Positions 41,768 through 54,808 of a stretch of DNA of 64,000 nucleotides are shown here, piece by piece. The position numbers and the translations under genes are program-made. The stretch is from assembly GCA_025526915.1 (NCBI GenBank), contig JAHLKH010000004.1, positions 62,001 to 126,000 on the forward strand, in the 5' to 3' direction. The number at the start of each line of letters is the position of its first letter. Positions within the stretch are counted from its first letter, which is position 1. The DNA comes from Entophlyctis helioformis. Lineage: Eukaryota > Chytridiomycota > Chytridiomycetes > Chytridiales > Chytriomycetaceae. Under the pieces are notes generated by a model. That model searched no databases, was not told where the DNA came from, and was given only the letters and a program-made list of their open reading frames with translations.

Positions 41768-44700
41768 TCATTTGACGGCAACAGCGCGTGATGGCAACAG
41801 GCCGACATCTGCGTGCGACCGATTGTGGCGATCGGCCCATTTGCTGAGCATGTTGTTGCTCAAATGGCGGTGGAGCTGGCCATTCGAACACTCGAGGCTG
41901 CAGCACACGGGTATGGCCTTGAACCACGAGTCTTGCAGAATCTTGTCGGCCGTGTGACGCACACGAGGGTCGGGCTCCAGCACCTGGTTGAGCAGGTCGC
42001 GGCATCCAGCATCCAGCGAATCGATGGGACGGAACTGGCCCTTGCGCATCCGCAAAAAGTGCATGTAGTTGGCATCGTTTTCAACCGCGTGGCGCCATGG
42101 TAGGCCCATGTACTTCATCGCGTAGTAGATGACTCCGGTCGCCCAAATGTCAACCTCGCGGCCGTCGTATTCGCCGCGAAGAAACTCTTCAGGTGCAATG
42201 TACGGACGCGATCCGCACAGACCGCGCGACATGTGCGGCATTGACTCGAACGCAGTCTTGAACACGTCCGAGGTGCCAAAGTCGGATATCTTGAGACGGC
42301 CGTCGGCGTCAAAGAGAATGTTTTCCGGCTTGAGGTCGCGGTGCGCAACGCCCATAGAGTGAATGTAGTAGACACCTTCGATGAGCTGCTTGTAGCAACA
42401 GTTGACCTCGTCGGCAGTAAATTGGTGCTCCTGCAGCACATCAAAGAGCGTGCCACCCGAACAGTACTCCATGACTTCGCACCACTTGTGGTTTTCGTCA
42501 ATGACCAAATCCAGAGTCTCGACGACGTTTGCGTGGTGCAGGCTCGAGCTGATGCAAAACTCGCTCGTCATGCGCTTAATGTACTCCTTCTCCGACTCGC
42601 CCCTGCGCTTCTTGCGAAACTCCTGCAAGTCGAAATGCAGCAGCCGTGTGCAATCCGTCCGGAGATCAATACGCATTAGACGAGACAGAGCAGAGAGCCA
42701 AGAAGAGTGCAAGCAGTGTGTCACAGCGTGGCCAGACAAGCAACACGCGCTTCTGCGCAAGTACCATCGGCAGATGCAATGCACTAGCTGGCACACACCT
42801 TGACAGCGTACACTTTCTCGTCGCCACAATGGCCCTTCTTGACCACAAGCACGCGGACACTGCACGTGGCTCCCTTGCCAATCAGCCTCATCTCGCCCGA
42901 ACCGTACTTTTCAGTCAGCTTGCACGCTGGCTCCAAGCATGCATTGGACTGTGATGGTGGCGAGCTTTGGTTGTGCCAATGGTGCTGTCGCGTCGCTGCA
43001 ATGGATGCCGCCACTGGCGTCCATATGTCCTTGAGAACGTCTTTGGTCTTTGTCTTGGGCTTGGGCTTGGACTTGGCACTTGCAGGCTGCACGCCATCTC
43101 CCGCATAGGCAGCCGATCCAGCCAATGCGTCTGTGCACATGCTGGCGGCAAGAATGGGCGACTGCGGCGCGTCTCGTGATTCTGAACAAGGCGACAGCAT
43201 GGGCGAGCTCGGCGACATGGGCGACATGGGCGACATGGGCGACTGGGGACTGAGCGATGGAGAGTGGGAATGCTTCCCGCCGTCTTGATGGTCGCGATCA
43301 GATCTGCTGTTGAGCAGCTGGAGCTCCTTTAGCAGTTTCTGGATCATGTGTCCGCGCGTCTCGCCAGGCGTTGCCGGCATGCGCTTCTTGCTCTTGCTGG
43401 CATCAGCTGAAGCAGCCGCCTTGGGCAGGCCAGTCGGATGGTCGTGGCAACGAGGCTGGCAGGGGTGGTGCGGATCTTCGGTTGAAGCATCTGAAAAGTC
43501 CTCGTGGTCCGATCCGCTTATGGGCGAGGATGCCGACAGTGGGGACGCGGCCTTTGAGCTCGACGAAGCCTTGGCCGAAGTGTGGCGATCAGCGAGATGG
43601 AAAAACTTGAATCCCATTGGCTTGCGCGGGTTCGGCGAGTGCACCACCAGCGACTCCTTCTTGACCTCTGCCGGCACGAGATTGGCATGCTTTGATGCTG
43701 CAGCAACAGCTGGCTGAAGAGGATCAGTGCAAGAATAGTCTGTGACGACAACCGTGACGCTAGTGCGAGCAGATGGCGATACTGGCGATGAGTCGGCCGA
43801 CGATGGCGGCGCCACAGAGTTATCTCTGGTTGACGAGGCAGACACGCGCGGCAACAAGAAACCGTCCGGATCCAGCACAGCCGTATGGGCGAGTGCACAC
43901 AATGGCGGCACTTCCACCTCTAGAGGCAGCGGCGTGGATAAAGGAGACAATGGGGCGGATGCTGAGACTGGGACTGAACCAGCCGAAAGCTGGGCGTGAC
44001 TGTAGCGATGCTGCGGCCGCTGCGCATTCTGGCTGGAAGTTTGCGAGTGATGAGGATGGACAACGGCAGGTGCTGCAGCATGAAGAATCGGCGAGCCGAT
44101 ATGCGCAGAGGCAGAAACTGTGTTTCCACTCCCTGCGTACATACCACGCGACGCGGTTGATGTTGCTGCTGCTGCTGCTGCTGCTGTTGCTGTTGCTGCT
44201 ACTGCTGGTGACGGCAGCGATAGTGACGATGGCTGAGGCGACGCTGAGACAGATGATGCCGACAGAGAGCGTCGAGACGTCGATTTGGGAGACGTGAGCA
44301 GCCTTTCTGCATCTGGAACTTGCTTTGCGCGACTGCTGGCGTCTTGCAAGAGCGGGGGCTGTCCAAGTGCAGTCGCGGCTGTAAATGGCGACGGCGGAGA
44401 CCAGCGATGAGATTTTGAATCGGGCTTTGAGTGTGAGGGCGGCCACACCGAGTCCGAGGCTGTGTCCCTGGCATGCGAACTCGGATGCGAAGCAACATGC
44501 GCCTTGCCTTTGACTGCGCTGTGGCCGACAAGAAAGGCAGAGGCACGCGAGCGAGGGCTACTGCCGTACTTTTTGGATCTGCCATGGAGACTAAAGTGGT
44601 GCCCAGAGTACAGACTGCCGCGGTAGTCGGCATCTTCCTTGCCGTGGTCGTTGTCCGTGCAGCGTCCAATTGCATCAGCATCCGCATCACCATCTGTGTC

Positions 44701-44841
44701 GTTGTCGTCATAGTCGTCGTCACTGTTTGCGAGGTGGAACAGATCGGCAATGGGCGAGATCATCTTCTTTGTCTTTGCCTCGGCGGGGCTCTTGACATGG
44801 CGCACAGGATTCGCGCCAGTGGAGCTCTTGCGATAGTCCAT
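41768..44841 (-). CDS. HAL4/SAT4 (NPR)-type Ser/Thr protein kinase
   Basis: Fungal-specific kinase family that regulates plasma-membrane K+ and nutrient transporters. Exons complement(join(41768..42622,42799..44841)), 965 residues. A long disordered N-terminus of about 640 residues (Ser/Pro/Ala, acidic runs, MSPMSPMSPSSP) precedes the kinase domain. The domain reads YGSGEMRLIGKGATCSVRV, AVKVEFRKKRRGES, TSEFCISSSLHHANVVETLDL, HRDLKPENILF, ISDFGTSDVFK, CGSRPYIAPEEF, DIWATGVIYYAMKYMGLPW. TSEFCISSSLHH and CGSxPYIAPEE are hallmarks of Hal4/Hal5. Start taken at 44841 (MDYRKSS); an in-frame extension to 44931 is possible. Confidence 0.88.
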
Positions 44842-45604
44842 GCCTTTTGTCCAGAGCACTGCGAGCCAGTTGTTTGTTGACGTGGAAACGATGGCCGGGT
44901 GCGATTGGCAAGAGGCAACGCCGTCGCACACGAGAAGACGTGATCGTCAGAACGGATACACAAGACGTGCCACGAAGGCTGGGTTGTCAGTGTCGGCACA
45001 CGGGCTTGTCGCCAGCATGCTCCGACCAAGGAGATGCTGCAGATGGGGTCTAGGCAGCATGCAAGAGCTGGCAGGCAGGCAGGCAGGCATGCTGGCATGC
45101 AGATGGGCAAGCCAACAGAGGGACAGACGGGCAGACAGACGCATGCAGACCTACCAGGCTGAAACGCGGCCATGATGCTGCGGCCGATCTGGGGTTTGTC
45201 GACGTGTTCCGAGTGTTTGCTGCCGTGTGAAGCGCTTGCGCTCGCAGAGTGTCGCAGCCTGCTCTTTCAGTGCCCACCTGCAAGCCTGGCAGAGAGCAGC
45301 GTCAGAAGCGACGGAATGGATGCTTTGCAGGGTGTCTGCAAGAGGCTCCAAGAAAGGCCGGCGGGCCGCATGCCAACCTTGTTCTGAATGCTCGTCTGTC
45401 TGTATGTCTGTGTATGTCTGTGTTGTGCTTGAGGTGCTTGTAGATCGGATGTGGCTGTTGTGGATCGTATGTGGCAGTTGGGCTGCTGTTGCGGGGCTCC
45501 TACTGGGCTGTTGCGGGACTGTTGCGGGGCTGTTACAGAGTGCCCTTGCAGCTGCTCATTGTTGTGGGGTTTGTTCGACACGCCGCCAACCGTAATCTCA
45601 GAGA
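44842..45604. promoter_or_regulatory. Divergent kinase/VPS26 region
   Basis: A 763-bp non-coding region with ggca runs (45069-45090), a tgtatgtctg repeat (about 45398-45424) and degenerate repeats of gctgttgcggg(g/a) (about 45482-45540). I see no supported gene. It may contain a 5' exon of the kinase that I could not identify. Confidence 0.35.
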
Positions 45605-47128
45605 TGGAGGTGCGACACCATGCGTGTGCTTGGCGTGTGCAGGAGCCGTGCGGGGGGCCGTGCGCAGTTGCGCTTGCGGTGAACGCCGGGGGCAGGGTCC
45701 CACCGACGTCCACGTCCGTGTGCCACAGCGCCACTCACTCCTGCTGCTGCTCGCATACGGCGTGCGCCAACATGTGCGACGGCAGACCCTGTTTGGCCTC
45801 GGCTCCTCGGCCGACATCGAGGTGGTGCTCGCAGACGAGGACAAGCGCAAGGCCGTCGATGTCAAGGTCGACAAGGACAGGCGGTCCAAGTTCCCGCTGT
45901 ACTTTGACGGCGAGTCGGTCATTGGAAAGGTGCGTGCAGAGCCTATGCCGCTCGTGCATCGTCGTGCATCGTCGTGCATCGTCGTGCAGATCTGACCCTG
46001 CTCAACCACTGGCCGCAGGTGCAAGTCCGCCCGCGCGATGGCAAGCGGCTTGAGCACCAAGGCATCAAGATCGAGTTTGTTGGCCAGATTCGTAAGGAGC
46101 GCTTGCTGTCTCGGCCGAGGCGCATGGCACAGCCAGGACGTCCCCACTGACTGGCTAGCCTTGCAATGGCACGGATGCTGTTGGCAGAGCTGTTCTACGA
46201 TCGTGGCAATCACTACGAGTTTCTGTCGCTTGCACAAGAGCTGGCTGCGCCGGGCGACATTCGGCAAAGCGCTACGTTCGACTTTGACTTTAAATCAGTC
46301 GAGAAGCAGTTTGAGTCGTACCACGGCATGAACGTCAAGCTCAGATACTTTGTCCGCGTCACCATTGGCAGGCGTCTATCGGACATTGTCAAGGAGAAGG
46401 AGATTTGGGTGTACTCGTATCGCATGCCGCCCGAGATCAATAATTCGATCAAGATGGAGGTTGGCATCGAAGACTGTCTGCATATTGAGTTTGAGTACAA
46501 CAAGTCAAAGTAAGCAGTGGAGTGACCGTACCGTGGTACTGCATACCATGCATGTGCCCCGAGTTCTACTCCATGCCAAGTCAGGCGTGACGAATGGAGT
46601 GGCTGGACTGACACTTGCATCGGCAGATACCATCTTCGCGATGTCATTGTTGGCAAGATTTACTTTCTGCTGGTCCGCATCAAGATCAAGAACATGGAAC
46701 TGTCCATCATCCGTCGCGAATCCACAGGCGTCGCGCCAAACCAGTACAATGAGAGCGAAACGATTACAAAGTTTGAGATCATGGACGGTGCACCCGTGCG
46801 AGGTGAGGGTCACTGCTCTTGGCAGCATTGCCCGTGCCGAACCAACCTGCTGACCGAGCTGCTTTGTCTCGTGTGAACAGGAGAGACCATTCCGATTCGC
46901 CTCTTCTTGAGCGGATTCGAACTCACGCCGACTTATCGCGACGTCAACAAGAAGTTCTCGGTCCGCTACTACCTCAACCTTGTTCTCATCGACGAAGAGA
47001 ACCGCAGGTACTTTAAGCAGCAGGAAATCACCATCTACCGCATCAAGGACGACTCGGAGGAGAACCACGAGTTTGCTGGTGGCGCATCGGTTGCAGGATT
47101 GAGTTCATATACAGGACCGCAACGATGA
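45605..47128 (+). CDS. VPS26: VPS26, retromer cargo-recognition subunit
   Basis: Arrestin-like retromer subunit for endosome-to-Golgi recycling. Exons join(45605..45610,45786..45929,46019..46091,46188..46509,46627..46802,46881..47128), 322 residues (human VPS26A 327). The core is unmistakable: GKRLEHQGIKIEFVGQI, SYDFEF-like ATFDFDFKSVEK, NNSIKMEVGIEDCLHIEF, YHLRDVIVGKIYFLLVRI, EIMDGAPVRGETIPIRLFL, RDVNKKFSVRYYLNLVL and RRYFKQQEI. The first exon is tentatively just ATG-GAG, which keeps phase with the conserved LFGLGSSADIEVV start; the rest is secure. Confidence 0.92.
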
Positions 47129-47438
47129 ATTTGACATGGTTTGGCAGGCTTCGGCTCACTTGAACCATTGGGTCAACCAGCCGGTCTCGAAGCTGCTCTC
47201 TGAGTGCTCCTCTGATCGCCACCACACGTTGTCTGATCATGTCAATGTGGCCAAAGATAGTCCACCAACAGCAATCCACCACATGCACATGACTCTTTAC
47301 GCAAATATGAAGAAGCCCTTGATGGCACTCGTTCTGATCTTGACAATGCTGCCAGATATGATACGCACGGTCAAGCCAGAAGCTATTGTTTGAGATTCAT
47401 GATGATGGAAAACAAAACAAACACACACATGACGTGCT
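47129..47438. other. Tail-to-tail spacer
   Basis: A 310-bp region between the VPS26 and ATE1 stop codons. It is AT-richer than its surroundings and I see no gene in it. Confidence 0.4.
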
Positions 47439-49094
<1,656 letters not shown>

Positions 49095-49382
49095 GGTTCC
49101 CAAGGAATCCTACACCACGGCCGGCTCGAGTCAGCAACCTGCATGGACGACCCGTGGGCGACGCACATGTGCCAGTGTGCCACCTACAGGAATGCGGCGT
49201 GCTTGGTTGATCGCGAGATTGTTGATTCGCATCATTGACGGCGGACATGGCCGAGTGGAAGTCGGATCACGTGCATGCCACGTGACTTGCAGGTAGAGTG
49301 TGCCATGTGGAGCGGCCAGCATCCGCAAGTGCGATCAGCTACGCTGCCATCCATTCATTCACGAGATCAAACGTCCAGGCAA
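49095..49382. promoter_or_regulatory. ATE1 upstream region with paired E-boxes
   Basis: A 288-bp gap between the RPAP3 stop and the ATE1 start, both on the minus strand. It holds the paired CACGTG palindrome at 49267-49285. Confidence 0.45.
49267..49285. promoter_or_regulatory. Inverted pair of CACGTG E-boxes
   Basis: TCACGTG-catgc-CACGTGA, a perfect 19-bp palindrome about 175 bp upstream of the ATE1 start. Core, flanks and spacer length match the pair at 1943-1963. Confidence 0.6.
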
Positions 49383-51991
49383 TCAGATTCGGAAAGCAGA
49401 TCGCAGGGCAGACACATCTGCTGTCGCTGCTGGCATTTCTGTGCCGTTGGCAGCAGCTGTTGCGAGATGTGCAAACAGCTGGGTAGCAACTGTGTATAGA
49501 TGAACAGAGTAAGCAATCGCAAGCGAGTCCAGAAAGTGTCATTGGTTGCAAGGCACGTGGCCATTCACATCCACCCACCCTCCTTGTCCTGGCGAGACAT
49601 GAACCGAGCAATCATGCCAAACCGCTCGACGCGGCTCAGTGCAGCAAGCGTTTCGTAGATCCGGCCGGCAGTCTCGTGTCTGGGATATGCCACACGTAAG
49701 TTTTCTGGCCAACCATCCAACAGAAAAGCACGCATAGAGGCCAAGATCACGCACACCACGTAGTAGTCACGCAAGATTTCGAGAATCTTGGAAACGTAAT
49801 GCGACTCGAGGGAGCTTCTGAAGATCATCTGCAGCTCAGAGGGTGCGATAGCCTGCGATCCATTCTTGTGTTAGTTGATGGGTACGGCATCAATAAAGCA
49901 ACGATATGTGTCTCCCACCTTGAGGTACTCGTACAGTGCAAAAGAGTCGGTGCGGATGCTCTTCCAGTCGCGTTCAAACTCGTACATGGTCTTTGGAACA
50001 CCAAGCAGCAAGGTCTTCTTTCGTGAAGGGCTGGATACGCTTGATGCAGGCGACCTGGTTGCATTCTCGCGGCTTTCAGCCAGCACACTGCTGGGAACAG
50101 CTGGTGCCTTGTCAACTACTGCAGTTACAGACTTGGTGGCTGCTGCTGGTTTGGTTGTAGACTGGGCCGATACCGTAGGTGCAGACGATACAGCAACCGT
50201 TGGCGTGGCATTTTCAGTTGCTGAAGCGGCGGTGAGCTGCGCGGTCGTTGCTGGTGTGGCTGCATGCGCCTGGCTGCCAGCACTGAGCGCTGCTGGTTTG
50301 ATCAATGGCTCGGCTGCGGGTGATGCCTGCATCATGTTTACAGGCGCGCCTTGTGTCTTCCCTTGAAGTGCATGCAACGGCTCAGTTGCCAACGGCGGCA
50401 CGGGTATCGTTTCCGCTGATACCACTGGTGTCTGTGCTGGCTCGCCAACTTCGTTGATAACCAGGCGGCGGCGACGTGGCGGCTGTACCGGAGCTGGCCC
50501 TGCCACAGGCTTTGCTGAAGAGCTTTTCGAAGCCTAAGTACACAGTATCGGTCAGTTGCCCAGTATGGACCGTCAAGCACACTCGCAACAGTGGGCCAGA
50601 GCTGCATCACCTGCTGTTTCTGTAGCGCTCGCAGTGCATTCAGCTCTTCCTTGATTGCTGCATTTGTGGGCTCCAGAACAGCTGCCATCTCGAGATCTGG
50701 AATAGGTACGAATGAACGGGCATTGCATCGTGAGTGCATGAATCTCGAGCACAAGAGGCGCTGAAGATCAGAGCATTATAGGCATAAGCCACGCATGAGC
50801 CACAATGAGCCACGCATGAACCACGCATGTGCCACAAACCATTGCCAGCAGGACCCAGCTTGCCGAGCTGTTTCTGTGCAATGCCACGACGCCACAGCGC
50901 CTTGACATTCTTGGGCTGCATAGCCAGGCCCAATGTACAATCGGCCTCGGCTTCAGCCCATCTGTCACGAGTCGCGGATCAACGTACAGACAATCAGCAA
51001 AGCGGCAGTCTGCATACGTACAATGAAACCAAGGCGCTTACCGCTCGAGTTTAAGGTACGCCATGGCACGATTGACGACAGGGGTGACATCGGCCGCGTT
51101 GAGCTTGATGCTCTTTGTGTAGCATGCGACTGCCTTTTTATAGTCCTTGCGCTTAAAGTAGGCGTTGCCCTGCGAAACGACGCGATGGAAGTCAGCCAGT
51201 CAGTCGAGTCGCCCGCATGCCTAGAGTATGCTGGGCGACACTGTATAACAAAGTGACCATCCACGCACCTTTTCCTTTTCGATCAGGGCCTCTTCGATGA
51301 CGTTCACGTCGTCTTCAAGCACGGGCGAGTCGTTTACAAAGGCGTCCTGCGGTTGCGGCTGCGTTGAGGCCGGCTGGTAGTCGACTTCCTCAAGAGCCTT
51401 GTCCTACAAACAGACACCAGAGAGTGCGATCATCAGCCGAGCACCCTCGGATGAGCGCAGGATCACACCGACTATGGCAACCCACCACGTCAAACTTGTC
51501 CCATGACTTGTAGTCCCAGCTCTTGATCTTGGTGGTGGATGTGCTGCCTGCACTACAACCGCACCGGCGCTTGCTCGAGAGGCAGATGGAGCAGATGTGC
51601 TGGTGCTTATCTGGCCTTGGGAGCGGACTGGCGCTCGCTGCCAACGACAGACGACAGACGACAGGCGACAGGCGACAGACGTCAGTGCTGTGCTTGTGGG
51701 CCGGCGTGCAGTCAAGCAGCCACGCCAACACTCACCGAGTCGGCTCCGACCGTTCTGTTGGCAGCCGCCGCCGTGGTTGTAGCGCTCTTGCGTGCCAGCC
51801 GGTCCTTCTGCTGGGCCTCCTTTTCCCACAACAGGAGCTCGGAGAACGAGTCCTACAAGACGCACACAGTGTGGACAGTCAGCCTGGCGTGCGGGTCTGC
51901 ACAGGCCTGTCCGGGTCTGTTGCCGGTCTGTGCAGGGCTGGCTTGCCTTGCGCTCCTCTGCGTCTCGGCGAATCTTGAGCGCAATGTCCAT
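49383..51991 (-). CDS. RPAP3: RPAP3-like TPR protein of the R2TP/PAQosome
   Basis: Hsp90 co-chaperone adaptor that delivers RNA polymerase II, PIKKs and (in ciliated cells) dynein arms to R2TP. Eleven exons: complement(join(49383..49489,49579..49679,49755..49852,49919..50533,50611..50696,50840..50961,51042..51169,51269..51403,51486..51569,51736..51852,51947..51991)), 545 residues. N-terminus MDIALKIRRDAEERK, then TKIKSWDYKSWDKFDV. One TPR domain follows (EKEKGNAYFKRKDYKKAV, NRAMAYLKLERWAEAEADC); animal RPAP3 has two. The C-terminal RPAP3_C domain reads VPKTMYEFERDWKSIRTD, LESHYVSKILEILRDYYV and SRVERFGMIARFMSRQDKE. Intron 1 has a GC donor (AAG|GCAAGC). The start codon is 39 bp from the divergent Vms1 start. 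Confidence 0.9.
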
Positions 51992-52030
51992 CGCCGCAGT
52001 TGCCAATCAATTCGCCAACCTCAACGACCG

Positions 52031-54609
52031 ATGGCCTCGAACAGAAGGAGCGGAGCAGGCAAAGTGCAGACAGAGAGCCTGTTTGCGCTGTCGCAGCAGA
52101 CGCTGGATGCGCTGGCCAGCGCGACGGGTCTTGCTGTGCTGGACGAGGCGCCCCAGGTGGAGAGCGACCACAAGCAGCCGCTTCCGTCAACGCAGCTGTC
52201 GTGCCTGCAGACGTGCCTCGTGGCCTCGTTCGACTCGGTTCAAGCCATGCGCCAGCACTTCAAGACAGACTGGCACCGCTACAACCTGGCTCGCCGTCTG
52301 CGGTCGCTGCCTCCTGTCTCGGAGGACGCCTTTGAGGAGCTTACGGAGCTGAGCAGCATTGATGCGTCGTCGGACGACAGTGCGAGTGCTGACGAGCTGG
52401 ATGACGCGGATGAGCGCAAACGCCACCGCACTGCCAGCAGCAACAGCGTCGACCTGCAGACGGCTCCAGGCGCTTCTCGGGCCGCACACACCAGACGCAC
52501 GGGAAGCGACGACGACGACGATCGTGACGATGCCAGCGACGAAGACGGGCCAATGCACACGAAAGGATCGCCGTTTGTGACGTTTGTCCTGCGGCAGCAC
52601 GGATCGGTCGCCAACGTCAACGGCACGCCGTCTGGGCAGGACGGTCTGGCCAGCAACGAGCAACAGCTGGATCAAGGAAGCGATCAAGGGGTGCAGCAGG
52701 AGCAGCTGCTCGTGTACAAGCAGGCACTCGCGCACAAACATGTGGCGGACGAGTCTGCAAAGAATCCTGCCTTCTGGGTCCAGCAAGTTCATTCCTGCCA
52801 GGCAAGCAAGCTCTCGGCCGGAAAGAATATGTACTGGACGCTTATCATGCTTGGCTCAGGTGCGGTGTTCTGTCTGCAGACTGCTCGACTCGCGCTTCTT
52901 TTGTCTTATGTGTGCCATGCCAGCTAATTGTTTGTTGTGGGATGGTGCGGCGCAGGCCACTTTGCCGGATCTGTTATCGACTGCCGCACTGGCAAGCATG
53001 TGGTGCACAAGACATTTCATCGCTACACCACCCGTAAGAAGCAAGGCGGTGCGCAGGGAAGGTGGGCGGTGTGCTGGGCATGCTGGGCATGCTGAATCGA
53101 CAAGGACAGTCACTGCTCGCAGAGTGTTTGGTGCATGGACTAATCATCGAATGGACTCGCGTTGTGACTGCGTTCGGCGACTACCAAACTTGGCAATGGA
53201 CTGCAGCAACGACTCTGCCAAGGGCAAAGCCAAATCCGCCGGTGCTGGCATTCGTCGCTACAACGAGGCGGCCCTGCGTGACGAGGTTCGCGACCTGCTC
53301 GAAACCTGGCGACCGTACCTCGACGCCAGCCAGGTTATCTTCTTGCGCGCCACAGCAAACAACCGCAAGACGGTTTACCATGACGGCGGCGTGCTTCTTG
53401 CCAAGGACCCAAGGATTCGATCCTATCCTTTTACAACCCGTCGGCCCACCCTAGCCGAGTTGCAGCGCTGCTTTGAGGAGCTTTCGACCGTCCGCCTCCA
53501 AGTTGTGTCTGTGGCCAACGACGCAGAGAGTGCGGCTGCCGCAAAGGCTGCAAGTGCTGCAAAGCTTCAGGCACAGCAAGACCAGCAACAGCGACAGCAG
53601 CAGCAGCAGCAGCAGCAACAGCAACAGCAAGACGCGATTGCGCTTGCACAAGCCCAAGCGATTCCTGCGCCATCAGAGCGGATGGCCAAGCTTCTGGACG
53701 TGTGCAAGCGCGGAAAGTTGGAGCTGCTCAAGTCGATGCTCGAGACAGCGGAAGCAGGGATGGTGAATGGCCTTGTGCACGAAAAGCACGGCACCAGTCT
53801 CCTCCATGTTGCGTCTGCCAGTGGCCATGCAGACATTGTCAAGATGCTGCTTGAACTTGGCGCCGATCCAACACTGCATGGCGAGACCAAGGTCGCGCGC
53901 GCATACGATGTTGCACAGAGCAAGGATGTGAGAGACGCATTTCGGCGGTACATGGCCGCAGCACCCGACGCGTGGAACTATGCAGATGCGCATGTGCCTG
54001 GACCGCTCACGGCCGAAATGGAGGAGAAGCAGAAGGAGAAGGAACGAGAGAAGGAGAGGCGGCGCAAGGAGCTCGAGATCAAGAATGCACCGCCGCCGCC
54101 GCCGCCTGAAGAGACGCCTGCTTTGGCACCAAGCGGAAAGCCGGCACGAGGTGGATCTCGCCCGGGATCCTCGACAGGCGGCCGGAGGTTTGTGTCTGCG
54201 AAGCTGTCCAAGACACAAGTCGAGTCGATTGGCATGTCTCCTGAGCAACGTGCACGGCTGGATCGCGAGAAGCGGTAGGTGGCAGGTGGCAGACGATACG
54301 TTTTGTTGCGGATATGGCCGTTGGATGCAGACAGCTGATATGCTTGCGTGTCAACCCCTGTGCCTGACAGTGCGCTGGCGGCCGAAGCCAGAATGCGGAC
54401 GCAGCAAAACAAGTGCAGCGCTTGCAGCAAGTCTCTCGAGGGTCTGACGCCATTTGAAAAGCAGCAGTTCCGCTACTGCTCGACGGAGTGTGTTCAGGTG
54501 AGCGAGTGTGCCTTTGGTCGTGCCAGAGACCGCCGCTGTGTACATGCCGATGTACTCACTCGTGCACTTGTGGCTTGGATGCTCTCAGAAACACAAGGTT
54601 TTGTTCTGA
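52031..54609 (+). CDS. ANKZF1/Vms1, peptidyl-tRNA-cleaving ribosome quality-control factor
   Basis: Releases nascent chains from stalled 60S subunits (RQC) and binds Cdc48/p97. Exons join(52031..52859,52956..53061,53207..54274,54371..54497,54589..54609), 716 residues. C2H2-type finger with HFKTDWHRYNLARRL. The VLRF1 catalytic domain follows, with GHFAGSVIDCRTGKHVVHKT, HRYTTRKKQGGAQG (the GGxQ-like loop holding the catalytic Gln) and IRRYNEAALRDEVRDLL. A polyQ tract and ankyrin repeats (GTSLLHVASASGHADIVKML) come next. Then an EKEREKERRRKELE coiled coil and the C-terminal treble-clef CSACSKSLEG...YCSTECVQKHK. The last coding exon is 21 nt. Confidence 0.92.
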
Positions 54610-54808
54610 GCTGCGTGTGCATGAGCCCGGCACGAGTGGAGCACGAGTGGAGTACGTGTGGAGTACGTGTGTAGCACCTCTGTAGCACCTCTGCAATGAA
54701 GACGCCCCATTGCCTGCATCGGTGGCATGTGCGTGGCATCTGGCGTTGGCGACGTGGCACTCTGCAGCGACGCGCACCTCGGCCGTTCACCGCAATCTGG
54801 CCACAATC
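54610..54808. promoter_or_regulatory. Spacer and SEC24 promoter
   Basis: A 199-bp gap between Vms1 and SEC24 on the same strand. It contains four copies of a degenerate gagtacgtgtg/gagcacgagtg element at 54636-54673. Confidence 0.35.

Noticed and set aside
49240..49262. Sequence gacatggccgagtgg resembling a tRNA-Ser/Leu D arm
   Set aside because: No acceptor stem, anticodon arm or T arm (GGTTCGA) follows at the right distance.
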